Notes under the pieces: generated by a model
Database searches by the model: none
Told to the model about the DNA's origin: nothing
Seen by the model: only the letters and a program-made list of their open reading frames with translations
Translations under genes and position numbers: made by a program
Assembly (NCBI GenBank): GCA_017399325.1
Contig: JAFQDY010000073.1
Coordinates: 1 to 11,318, forward strand
Direction of reading: 5' to 3'
Source of the DNA: Oscillospiraceae bacterium
GTDB taxonomy: Bacteria; Bacillota; Clostridia; Oscillospirales; Oscillospiraceae
Length of the DNA: 11,318 bases
Shown: positions 5,672-11,318 of the stretch, in pieces
How the letters are laid out: every line of letters begins with the position of its first letter
Numbering within the stretch: position 1 is the first letter of the stretch

Positions 5672-5977
5672 GTCTTTGATAAAAAACTCCTGAAATTTTA
5701 AACTTTTTTCATAATTATTTTTGTAGTTTTATGTAAACTTCTTGTCAATTTATTGGATTTTTTAGGCAATTCACACACAATATGTAGTGTTTTGGGCCCC
5801 ATTTTTTGATAATATTGGTAAAAAATGTAACCAAACTGTAAAGTAACCATTTTGCCGATTATGGTAAACCTGTTTGGCCGTAATATTTTCACATTTTCCT
5901 CCCTATGCTCCAAAAAATCTTTGTAAAAAATCATTTTTTGCTCCACTTTGCCCCTATTTTTATTCTAAGTCCCAGGA
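5672..5977. other. A+T-rich intergenic stretch between divergent YabE-like and thrS units
   Basis: About 300 bases with no convincing gene. There is a two-part dyad: CCAAAC (5831-5836) with GTTTGG (5872-5877), enclosing ACCAT (5846-5850) with ATGGT (5861-5865). There is also a minus-strand reading frame from GTG 5892 to 5698 with a GGGAGG ribosome site. Neither has a clear partner or family. The stretch probably separates the two divergent promoters. Confidence 0.5.
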
Positions 5978-6006
5978 TTGACAAGGCTTCAAAACTGTGT
6001 TATATT
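5978..6006 (+). promoter_or_regulatory. Promoter of the T-box-thrS transcript
   Basis: TTGACA (5978-5983), a 17 nt spacer and TATATT (6001-6006), with TG at 5998-5999. The predicted start near 6013 lies just before stem I of the T-box. Confidence 0.88.
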
Positions 6007-6014
6007 TTGTATAT

Positions 6015-6252
6015 AACAAATGCTGTGACGAAGACACGCGTTTTGGCTCCCGTTTTCAGAGAGAGACCCGGTTGGTGAAAGGGTCTAGATGCAGGCCGGA
6101 ACGATACCACTTCTGAGCATCCGGTCGGAAATGGCCGGACGGGCGCGCCCGTTAAAGCGTCAATGAGTGGCGAAGCAATTCGCAACCAGGGTGGAACCGT
6201 GGAATACTTTTGTATCCCACCCCTGATCACATCAGGGGTGGGTATTTTTATG
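6015..6252 (+). promoter_or_regulatory. Threonine-specific T-box riboswitch
   Basis: Binds uncharged tRNA-Thr and allows thrS transcription when charging is low. Stem I closes with ATGCT (6020-6024) and AGCAT (6116-6120), then a k-turn-like GTGAC/TGA bulge and GAAG/CTTC (6030-6033 with 6110-6113). A ten-pair helix (6039-6048 with 6094-6103) caps the specifier loop. That loop reads AT-ACC-A, placing the codon ACC (Thr) at 6106-6108 followed by a purine, as expected. The conserved T-box core is AGGGTGGAACCGTG (6188-6201), its TGGA meeting the tRNA acceptor end. The terminator follows at 6216-6242 with a T-run. Confidence 0.96.
6216..6249 (+). terminator. T-box terminator before thrS
   Basis: CCCACCCCTGAT (6216-6227) pairs perfectly with 6231-6242 around CAC, followed by TATTTTTAT. 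Its 5' arm competes with the antiterminator formed by the T-box core. Confidence 0.93.
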
Positions 6253-6281
6253 CTCTCCCCAAGAAGAAACGGAGGAAAACC

Positions 6282-8078
6282 ATGAGCGAAGAAAATCTGT
6301 ACACATTTGAAAACCCCGAATATCGGAAAACATTCTGGCACACCAGTTCCCACGTGATGGCCCAGGCCGTCAAGCGCCTGTGGCCGGAAGTACAACTGGC
6401 TATTGGCCCGGCAACCCAGGAGGGTTGGTATTACGACTTTGATGCCCCCTTCTCCTTCACTCCCGACCACTTGTGCCAGATCGAGGCCGAGATGAAGAAA
6501 ATTATCAAGGAGCGGATCCGTCTGGAGCGGACGGAAATGCCCCGCGATGAAGCCATTGCCTACATGGAGTCTATGAACGAGCCTTACAAAGTAGAACTGA
6601 TCCGGGATCTTCCGGAAGATGCGGTGATCACTTTCTACACCCAGGGCGAGTTTACCGACCTGTGCGCCGGCCCGCATCTGGATCACACCGGCCGGCTTCG
6701 CCACAACGGCTTTAAACTGACCAAATCCTGCGGCGCTTACTGGCGGGGCGACTCCAACCGAAAGATGCTGCAGAGAATTTACGGTGTCGGTTTCCCCACC
6801 AAGGACGAGTTGGACGCTTACCTGACCGCCCAGGAAGAAGCATTGAAGCGCGACCATAACAAACTGGGCCGCGAACTGGAATTCTTTACCACCGTGGAAG
6901 AGATCGGTCAAGGTCTGCCCATTTTGCTGCCCAAGGGCGCGCGTGTCATTCAGACCCTGCAGCGCTGGATCGAAGACGAGGAGCAAAAACGCGGCTATCT
7001 GCTGACCAAGACCCCCCTGATGGCCAAGTCCGACCTGTACAAGATCTCCGGCCACTGGGATCACTACCGGGACGGCATGTTCATTCTGGGCGACCCGGAC
7101 AACGAGGAAAAAGAGTGCTTTGCCCTGCGGCCTATGACCTGCCCCTTCCAGTATCAGGTATTTTTGAACCGGGCCCGTTCTTACCGGGATCTGCCTATGC
7201 GTTTGGGCGAAACTTCCACTTTGTTCCGTAACGAGGACTCCGGCGAGATGCACGGTCTGATCCGTGTCCGTCAGTTTACCATTTCCGAGGGCCACTTGGT
7301 GCTCCGTCCCGAGCAGTTGGAAGAAGAATTCCGCGGCTGCCTGGAACTGGCAAAGTATGTGCTGGAGACCGTGGGTATGCTGGAAAACTGCACATTCCGG
7401 TTCAGCCAATGGGATCCCGCCCGGGCTGGCATCAAGTACGAAGGCACGACCGAGCAATGGGAAGAGGCTCAGAAGGTTATGGGTGACATTCTGGACAATC
7501 TGGGCGTGGAATATGAAATTGGCATCGACGAGGCCGCTTTCTATGGCCCGAAACTGGATATTCAGTACAAGAATGTATTTGGCAAGGAAGACACCATCGT
7601 TACCATTCAGATCGATATGCTGCTGGCCCAGAAGTTCGGTATGGAATACACCGATGCAGACGGTCAGAAGAAGACCCCCTATATCATTCACCGCACCAGC
7701 CTTGGCTGCTACGAGCGTACGCTGGCCTACCTGATCGAGCGTTACGCAGGCGCGCTGCCCCTGTGGATGATGCCCACACAAGTTATGGTGATGCCCATCA
7801 CCGACCGTGCTCACGAGTATGCCAAGGAACTGGCTGCTAAACTGAACGCCGTGAACATTCACGCCGAGACAGACTGCCGCAGTGAAAAACTGGGCTACAA
7901 GATCCGGGAAGCACAGTTGCAGAAAGTGCCCTATATGCTGGTCATCGGCGACCGGGATATGGAAAACGGCACGGTTTCCGTCCGTACCCGCAAGGGTGAA
8001 GATCTTGGCGCAATGACCCCCGAGGAATTCACCGCCAAGTGCCTGATGGAGATCGCCACCAAGAGCAAGGAAGTATAA
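6282..8078 (+). CDS. thrS: Threonine-tRNA ligase lacking the TGS domain
   Basis: Cytosolic class II synthetase that charges tRNA-Thr. The frame can be read from a TTG at 6210, but that lies inside the T-box terminator; ATG 6282 with GGAGG at 6271-6275 is the start, giving 598 residues. The protein begins almost directly in the editing domain, so the roughly 60-residue TGS domain of the usual 640-residue form is missing. Editing motifs are intact: HTSSH (His20, His24) and CAGPH (Cys128, His132). Catalytic-core zinc ligands are Cys287 (MTCPF), His338 (SEGH) and His470 (IIHRTSLG). Motif 2 is FRNE (315-318) and motif 3 is in LGCYERTLAYLIE (Arg479). The anticodon-binding domain spans about 497-598. 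It is transcribed alone under T-box control and closed by a strong terminator. Confidence 0.97.
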   Translation: MSEENLYTFENPEYRKTFWHTSSHVMAQAVKRLWPEVQLAIGPATQEGWYYDFDAPFSFTPDHLCQIEAEMKKIIKERIRLERTEMPRDEAIAYMESMNEPYKVELIRDLPEDAVITFYTQGEFTDLCAGPHLDHTGRLRHNGFKLTKSCGAYWRGDSNRKMLQRIYGVGFPTKDELDAYLTAQEEALKRDHNKLGRELEFFTTVEEIGQGLPILLPKGARVIQTLQRWIEDEEQKRGYLLTKTPLMAKSDLYKISGHWDHYRDGMFILGDPDNEEKECFALRPMTCPFQYQVFLNRARSYRDLPMRLGETSTLFRNEDSGEMHGLIRVRQFTISEGHLVLRPEQLEEEFRGCLELAKYVLETVGMLENCTFRFSQWDPARAGIKYEGTTEQWEEAQKVMGDILDNLGVEYEIGIDEAAFYGPKLDIQYKNVFGKEDTIVTIQIDMLLAQKFGMEYTDADGQKKTPYIIHRTSLGCYERTLAYLIERYAGALPLWMMPTQVMVMPITDRAHEYAKELAAKLNAVNIHAETDCRSEKLGYKIREAQLQKVPYMLVIGDRDMENGTVSVRTRKGEDLGAMTPEEFTAKCLMEIATKSKEV

Positions 8079-8081
8079 AAG

Positions 8082-8120
8082 AAAGGGTGTGTTGTATTTA
8101 CAGCACACCCTTTTCATTTT
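8082..8120 (+). terminator. Intrinsic terminator of thrS
   Basis: AAAGGGTGTGTTG (8082-8094) pairs with 8101-8113 (one G-U) around a six-base loop, followed by a T-rich run through TTTTCATTTTT. The T-run overlaps the -35 of the next gene. Confidence 0.9.
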
Positions 8121-8139
8121 TCCAACTTTATGCTATACT
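8111..8139 (+). promoter_or_regulatory. Promoter of the LiaF-like gene
   Basis: TTTTCA (8111-8116), a 17 nt spacer and TATACT (8134-8139), with TG at 8131-8132 making an extended -10. The -35 is shared with the thrS terminator T-run. The predicted start near 8146 leaves a short leader. Confidence 0.65.
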
Positions 8140-8182
8140 GTAAGTAGAAGCCCTGTAAATTCTATAGAAAAGAGGAAATGCT

Positions 8183-8851
8183 ATGAAGAAATTGAATCGT
8201 GTGATTTGGGGCATCGTTCTGGCAGCAGTCGGCGTGCTGTTTGCGCTGAACGCATTGGAGATCACCAAGATCGACATCTTTTTTGACGGCTGGTGGACAC
8301 TGTTCATCCTGATTCCCTGCTTTGTTGGCCTGTTCACAGAACGGGAAAAGACCGGCAATATCATCGGTATTCTGGTAGGCGTATTCCTCCTGCTCTGCAG
8401 CCGGGATATTCTGGACTTTTCTATGGTTTGGAAGCTGTTGCTGCCTGCCATCATCTTCATCATCGGCATCAAGATGGTGTTTGGCGCATTTTTCGATAAG
8501 AAGCCCGAAACAATGCCGGCTATCCCCGAGAATGGGCCAGTGATCGCCAGTGCAATTTTCGGTGGCCGGGATCTGAACTACGACGGTCAGGTATTTAAGG
8601 GTGGAAATATTACTGCAATTTTCGGTGGTGTGGATTGCAACCTGAAAAAGGCAGTGATTGAAAAGGACTGCTGCATTCAGGCAACCGCCATATTCGGCGG
8701 TATCGACATCTTGGTTCCTGCCAATGTGAATGTGGTGGTCAGCTCCGTCAGCATTTTCGGCGGTTTCTCCAACGAGACCTCCGCCCAGCCGGATGTGCCC
8801 ACCATCTACATTAAGGGCTTTAGTATGTTCGGCGGCGTGGATATTAAGTAA
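8183..8851 (+). CDS. LiaF-like membrane protein (LiaI/DUF5668-type helices plus LiaF C-terminal repeats)
   Basis: A 222-residue envelope protein. About four hydrophobic helices occupy residues 7-23, 36-51, 58-72 and 83-101 (LiaI/LiaF-type transmembrane part). A soluble C-terminal half contains five FGG turns at 126, 147, 171, 192 and 216, each in a frame such as SAIFGG, TAIFGG or FSMFGG. This is the pattern of the LiaF C-terminal beta-rich repeat domain. In Bacillus LiaF restrains the LiaRS two-component system that responds to cell-wall antibiotics. No liaR or liaS homologue lies in this window and the gene is monocistronic, so a LiaRS link here is unproven. ATG at 8183 has a GAGGAA ribosome site. 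Confidence 0.85.
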   Translation: MKKLNRVIWGIVLAAVGVLFALNALEITKIDIFFDGWWTLFILIPCFVGLFTEREKTGNIIGILVGVFLLLCSRDILDFSMVWKLLLPAIIFIIGIKMVFGAFFDKKPETMPAIPENGPVIASAIFGGRDLNYDGQVFKGGNITAIFGGVDCNLKKAVIEKDCCIQATAIFGGIDILVPANVNVVVSSVSIFGGFSNETSAQPDVPTIYIKGFSMFGGVDIK

Positions 8852-8864
8852 GTCAAAACAACGT

Positions 8865-8900
8865 AAAAAGCGCGTATCGCAAATGCGATACGCGCTTTTT
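8865..8900. terminator. Terminator of the LiaF-like gene (structurally bidirectional)
   Basis: AAAAAGCGCGTATCGC (8865-8880) pairs perfectly with 8885-8900 around a four-base loop, followed by GTTTG. Stem ends are A and T runs, so it could work in either direction. The core resembles the terminator at 10339-10371. Confidence 0.88.
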
Positions 8901-8907
8901 GTTTGCA

Positions 8908-8936
8908 TGTAGGGCAGGAGGAAACCCCGCCCTACA
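8908..8936. repeat. Short REP-like palindrome
   Basis: TGTAGGGC (8908-8915) pairs with GCCCTACA (8929-8936), with a G/C-rich interior. It has no T-run and sits between a terminator and a promoter. Similar GTAGGG...CCCTAC palindromes are common remnants in gut Clostridia intergenic DNA; copy number here is unknown. Confidence 0.5.
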
Positions 8937-8967
8937 ATTATTTAATTAGATATTTATCAAATTACTA

Positions 8968-8996
8968 TTGACAAAGAGTGATTAGATGTATATAAT
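8968..8996 (+). promoter_or_regulatory. Consensus promoter of the unknown-ArsR operon
   Basis: Perfect TTGACA (8968-8973), a 17 nt spacer and perfect TATAAT (8991-8996). Such a strong promoter is usually held in check by a repressor, and a dyad overlaps it. Confidence 0.88.
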
Positions 8997-9002
8997 ATCA
9001 CT
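8977..9002. promoter_or_regulatory. Candidate operator for the ArsR-DUF2087 protein
   Basis: Inverted repeat AGTGAT (8977-8982) and ATCACT (8997-9002), separated by 14 bases and spanning the promoter spacer and -10. Position and symmetry fit a dimeric winged-helix repressor blocking its own promoter. Assignment to the ArsR protein is inference. Confidence 0.5.
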
Positions 9003-9034
9003 ATAGTTACAAGTCCTACGAAAGGAGTATCTCT

Positions 9035-9541
9035 ATGACCTACCTTGAAATTGACAGCGCTTTGGTTGAAATCACTCGAAAAATGTGCGAGGGATGTCAA
9101 GTAAAGTTAGATGCCGTCTCCATTGAAAACCCCACAGAAAGAAAAGCCATTCAGTTGGAATGCGGTATGTATACCTTTTGCGGCAACGCAGGCGAATTAT
9201 TTAATACCGGCTGGGAACGGGAAAAGGTTTTTTCCGTACGCAAGCGTTATTTGAATAGAATACTACACAAATACCCAAGCCTGAACAATATATTTCAGGC
9301 ACTCAACAGCAAGGAGCAAATGTGTTTTATCGCGGCGCTGCATGCTGAAATATATCTTCGTGACCAATGGATTGATAAAAAAACTGCCGAACTTGCTGCA
9401 GCCGAGGCTTCTGGCGACACAAAAAATGTCTTTGAAATCACCATTATGCTGGGTGCTGTGAAGAATATGTTTGCCGCCTGGGAACAATGGCGCGTAGAAA
9501 ACAACATTTTCCCCCATATGTTTGAAGGTGATTGTCAATGA
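9035..9541 (+). CDS. Unrecognised 168-residue protein with a CxxC-C-C cysteine pattern, operon partner of an ArsR regulator
   Basis: I do not recognise a family. ATG at 9035 has AAAGGAG (9020-9026) eight bases upstream. The protein is soluble and mostly helical, without signal or membrane segments. The N-terminal part has Cys18 and Cys21 (CEGC), then Cys43 and Cys49 (ECGMYTFCGNAG), a spacing that could hold a metal ion or redox pair. A Lys/Arg-rich segment follows (REKVFSVRKRYLNRILHKY, about 61-79), and a long helix-rich C-terminus (about 85-160). Its stop overlaps the ArsR start in ATGA, so the two are almost certainly made together. It may be a co-sensor, an antagonist or the regulated effector; I cannot choose. 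Composition is A+T-richer than thrS or rsmA. Confidence 0.75.
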   Translation: MTYLEIDSALVEITRKMCEGCQVKLDAVSIENPTERKAIQLECGMYTFCGNAGELFNTGWEREKVFSVRKRYLNRILHKYPSLNNIFQALNSKEQMCFIAALHAEIYLRDQWIDKKTAELAAAEASGDTKNVFEITIMLGAVKNMFAAWEQWRVENNIFPHMFEGDCQ

Positions 9542-10068
9542 AAGAAAAACTCCAACTTTTGAAAGTGCTTGCAGATGAAACACGCCTTGCGATTCTCAAC
9601 ATTCTGCTCCGTGAGGATTGCTACGTAGAAAAAATTGCCTGCGAACTCTCCCTGACACCGGCAACCATCTGCTACCACCTGAAAAAATTGGAATCAGCAG
9701 GCGTTGTCAACTGCTCCCGGTCGCAATTTTACATCATCTATTCGCTGAATCGGAATATCTTTGACAAGCCTCTTTACGAACTGATAAAGGCAGACTCCCC
9801 TGCTCCAAACGGCGAGGAAAAGTACGAAACGGAAGTTCTGTCCCATTTCTTCAAGTACGGAAAACTGACCCAGATTCCCACCCAGAGAAAAAAGCGGGAG
9901 ATCGTACTTCGTCAAATTGCAAAAGAATTTGACACTGGGCGCAGATACACTGAAAACGAAGTTAACGAAATCATTCACAAATTTCACGAAGATCATTGCA
10001 CCATTCGCCGGGAGATGGTGGCCTGCGGCATTATGGCCCGGGAAAGTGAAGTTTACTGGCTTAAATAG
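9538..10068 (+). CDS. ArsR-family winged-helix regulator fused to a DUF2087 domain
   Basis: Predicted DNA-binding transcriptional repressor, 176 residues from ATG 9538. The frame can be opened at TTG 9532, but ATG 9538 forms the ATGA overlap with the preceding gene. Residues 5-75 are an ArsR winged helix starting LKVLADETRLAILNIL, with recognition helix TPATICYHLKKLESAG (40-55). The typical arsenic/cadmium CVC motif is absent; only Cys28 and Cys35 lie near that helix, so a classical metal sensor is unlikely. Residues about 100-176 match DUF2087: FFKYGKLTQIPTQRKKREIVLRQIA, then RYTENEVNEIIHKFHEDHCTIRREMV, ending in an aromatic YWLK. DUF2087's ligand is not established to my knowledge. The operator-like dyad at 8977-9002 suggests autoregulation. 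Confidence 0.88.
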   Translation: MKEKLQLLKVLADETRLAILNILLREDCYVEKIACELSLTPATICYHLKKLESAGVVNCSRSQFYIIYSLNRNIFDKPLYELIKADSPAPNGEEKYETEVLSHFFKYGKLTQIPTQRKKREIVLRQIAKEFDTGRRYTENEVNEIIHKFHEDHCTIRREMVACGIMARESEVYWLK

Positions 10069-10085
10069 ATCGTTCCTTCTTTCAT

Positions 10086-10136
10086 GTGACGGCAATCCCC
10101 TACCTTGGTAGGCTTGCCGTCACCTTTTTTATTATT
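10086..10136 (+). terminator. Terminator of the ArsR operon
   Basis: GTGACGGCAA (10086-10095) pairs perfectly with 10114-10123, enclosing a second small stem (CCTACC/GGTAGG, 10099-10112), followed by a T-run (CCTTTTTTATTATT). Confidence 0.92.
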
Positions 10137-10142
10137 GCACAC

Positions 10143-10201
10143 CTCATCCGTCACGGCATAGCCGTGACACCTTCCCCTCAAGGGGAAGGCTTTCGGACGA
10201 G
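10143..10201. repeat. Dispersed intergenic repeat unit folding as a three-way junction
   Basis: Outer arms CTC-x-TCC (10143-10149) and GGA-x-GAG (10195-10201) enclose two perfect hairpins: GTCACGGC/GCCGTGAC (10150-10157 with 10161-10168) and CCTTCCCC/GGGGAAGG (10170-10177 with 10182-10189). I recognise the wording CCTCATCCGTC...CCTTCCCCTCAAGGGGAAGGCTTT as one found many times in gut Clostridia genomes, a REP/MITE-like non-coding element. It lies outside any gene, beyond the operon terminator. Confidence 0.65.
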
Positions 10202-10338
10202 CAATTGATAAGCCCCTACATTCTTAACCTGGGGATTGCCGCCCTCGCAATGACAGATAATAGGGCGGGGGTATCGAGGGCGCCCGCCTCACAATAACAT
10301 AAAATAATTCTCAACTATCAATTTTTAATTCTCAATGA
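10202..10338. repeat. Fragmented repeat-like intergenic DNA, no gene
   Basis: Contains CCCC...GGGG around 10214-10236, the phrase GGATTGCCGCCCTCGCAATGACA (about 10234-10256 read in pieces), which resembles the end of another common gut-Clostridia repeat, and GGCGGG/CCCGCC (10264-10269 with 10283-10288). The tail 10295-10335 is A+T-rich. No reading frame with a ribosome site is seen. It looks like decayed mobile or REP-type fragments. Confidence 0.4.
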
Positions 10339-10371
10339 AAAAGAGCGTACCGCAAAGCGATACGCTCTTTT
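10339..10371. terminator. Terminator of the rpoA-rplQ transcript (structurally bidirectional)
   Basis: AAAAGAGCGTA (10339-10349) pairs with TACGCTCTTTT (10361-10371); after one mismatch CGC (10351-10353) pairs with GCG (10357-10359) around AAA. The minus strand runs TTTTTCATT past the stem. It lies about 20 bases after the rplQ stop. Confidence 0.88.
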
Positions 10372-10389
10372 ATCTTTTATTATCTGGAA

Positions 10390-10731
10390 TTAAACCAGTT
10401 CGATGACTGCCATTTCAGCAGCGTCGCCACGGCGAGCGCCGGTGCGGGTCACTCTGGTGTAGCCGCCGTTACGGTCAGCATACTTGGGAGCAACTTCGTC
10501 GAACAACTTCTTTGCAACATCTTCCTTGGTAATGAAAGAGAGTGCTCTACGATAGTTGTACAGGCCGCCCTTCTTGCCCAGGGTAATCATCTTTTCTACA
10601 ACAGGCTGCACTTCCTTGGCGCGGAAGAAGGTGGTTTCCATCTTGCCGTTCTCCAGCAGGTCAGTTACCTGCTGACGCAGCAGTGCTTTTCTCTGTGCGC
10701 TGGTCTTGCCCAGTTTACGAGTACCGAACAT
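10390..10731 (-). CDS. rplQ: 50S ribosomal protein L17
   Basis: A 113-residue L17 that sits near the peptide exit tunnel region of the 50S subunit. The N-terminus MFGTRKLGKTSAQRKALLRQQVTDLLENGKMETTFFRAKEV (shown in part by RKLGKTSAQRKALLR, 5-19) and EKMITLGKKG (46-55) are diagnostic, and the C-terminus keeps the RRGDAAEMAVIELV pattern. ATG at 10731 has AGGAGG eight bases upstream. It follows rpoA by 23 bases, the normal order at the end of the alpha/S13-S11-S4 operon, and is probably co-transcribed with it. Confidence 0.97.
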   Translation of the reverse strand: MFGTRKLGKTSAQRKALLRQQVTDLLENGKMETTFFRAKEVQPVVEKMITLGKKGGLYNYRRALSFITKEDVAKKLFDEVAPKYADRNGGYTRVTRTGARRGDAAEMAVIELV

Positions 10732-10754
10732 GAACGTTTCCTCCTATATCAAAG

Positions 10755-11318
10755 TTAGTTGTTGCTGCCGGAATCCTCACGGGCCAAAGACAGACCCATC
10801 ATTTCCAGTTTCTTCTGCACCTCGTCCAGGGACTTCTTACCCATATTACGCACCTTCATCATATCCTCACCGGTCTTGCTGATCAGGTCAGCAACGGTGT
10901 TGATATTGGCGCGCTTCAGGCAGTTGAAGCTACGGACGGACAGATCCAACTCGTCGATGGTCATTGCCAGTTTGGTATCCGGGCGGTCAAGAGACTTCTC
11001 GACTACGGTAGAGCCGGCGCTGACAGTATCGGACAGGTTTGTGAACACTGTCAGATGGTCGGACAAAATCTTCGCGCCCAGGGAAACTGCGTCCTTGGCG
11101 GAAATCGTAGAGTCGGTCCAGACTTCCAATGTCAGTTTATCAAAGTCGGTCTTGTCGCCAACACGGGTGGGCTCCACCGTGTAATTCACCTTTTGTACAG
11201 GGGAATAGATGGAGTCAATGGGAATCACACCGATCACGGTCTGTGCGGTCTTGTTCCGATCAGCGGGAACATAGCCACGACCCTGAGACAGGGTGATCTC
11301 CATATTAAATGTTGCACC
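10755..11318 (-). CDS. rpoA: RNA polymerase alpha subunit, C-terminal part (5' end outside window)
   Basis: The frame is open to the right edge: codons for GATFN precede the Met at 11303, so this Met is internal and the gene starts beyond the window. About 188 residues remain. They cover the end of the N-terminal assembly domain (SQGRGYVPADRNK, IDSIYSPVQKVNYTVEPTRVG, TLEVWTDSTISAKDAVSLGAKIL), a linker, and the whole alpha-CTD. The CTD keeps DLSVRSFNCLKRANINTVADLI (Arg in SVRS is the DNA-contacting residue equivalent to Arg265 of E. coli) and the NMGKKSLDEV helix. It contacts UP elements and activators at promoters. It heads directly into rplQ. Confidence 0.97.
   Translation of the reverse strand, partial: GATFNMEITLSQGRGYVPADRNKTAQTVIGVIPIDSIYSPVQKVNYTVEPTRVGDKTDFDKLTLEVWTDSTISAKDAVSLGAKILSDHLTVFTNLSDTVSAGSTVVEKSLDRPDTKLAMTIDELDLSVRSFNCLKRANINTVADLISKTGEDMMKVRNMGKKSLDEVQKKLEMMGLSLAREDSGSNN

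Noticed and set aside
6000..8117. 705-codon minus-strand open frame opposite thrS
   Set aside because: It is the antisense shadow of thrS and the T-box. The plus strand encodes a complete ThrRS with all motifs, and the minus product has no recognisable family or ribosome site.
8162..8908. 248-codon minus-strand frame opposite the LiaF-like gene
   Set aside because: Shadow frame crossing a terminator hairpin; the FGG-repeat membrane protein on the plus strand explains the region.
10141..10340. CRISPR array or tRNA gene in the palindromic region
   Set aside because: There is no regular repeat-spacer spacing, and the cloverleaf-like fold lacks anticodon, T-loop and acceptor features.

Overview
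The window looks like chromosome from a gut-type Gram-positive Firmicute, most likely class Clostridia near the Oscillospiraceae/Ruminococcaceae. This is inferred from the Thr T-box before thrS, a YabE-type G5/3D protein next to rsmA, the rpoA-rplQ tail of the ribosomal-protein operon, strong AGGAGG ribosome binding sites, sigma-A promoters with 16-17 nt spacers, and dispersed hairpin repeats of the sort seen in many gut Clostridia. No rRNA, tRNA, CRISPR array, insertion sequence or phage gene was seen.

Layout, left to right. (1) 1-756: 3' end of an A+T-richer gene, probably the TPR-like tail of an XRE-type regulator, with its terminator. (2) 780-1821: a lipoprotein D,D-carboxypeptidase of the VanY/M15B type with cell-wall-binding repeats. 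(3) 1822-2851: an unusually dense regulatory stretch. It holds a strong promoter plus hairpin that may make a short C/U-rich small RNA, then a perfect TTGACA-17-TATAAT promoter, a 30-codon leader ORF, competing RNA hairpins and an intrinsic terminator, all ahead of a GNAT acetyltransferase. (4) 2858-5671, minus strand: a YabE-like 3D protein, rsmA (ksgA) and a YjjG/YfnB-type HAD phosphatase. (5) 5978-8114: a Thr-specific T-box and thrS, which encodes a ThrRS with no N-terminal TGS domain. (6) 8111-8900: a four-helix LiaF-like membrane protein with five FGG repeats. (7) 8968-10136: a two-gene operon of an unrecognised Cys-containing protein and an ArsR-DUF2087 regulator, with a dyad over the promoter. 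(8) 10141-10371: dispersed repeat fragments and a terminator. (9) 10390-11318, minus strand: rplQ and the 3' part of rpoA.

How it fits together. Housekeeping translation and transcription genes (thrS, rsmA, rplQ, rpoA) alternate with cell-envelope genes (VanY-like, YabE-like, LiaF-like) and small stress or accessory modules. The three most interesting points are the candidate ribosome-mediated attenuator controlling the acetyltransferase with the neighbouring candidate sRNA, an rsmA promoter that sits inside the loop of the upstream gene's terminator hairpin, and the apparently self-regulated ArsR-DUF2087 operon with its unknown first gene. Base pairings and promoter spacings were read by eye. 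Family calls come from recognised motifs and not from a database search.
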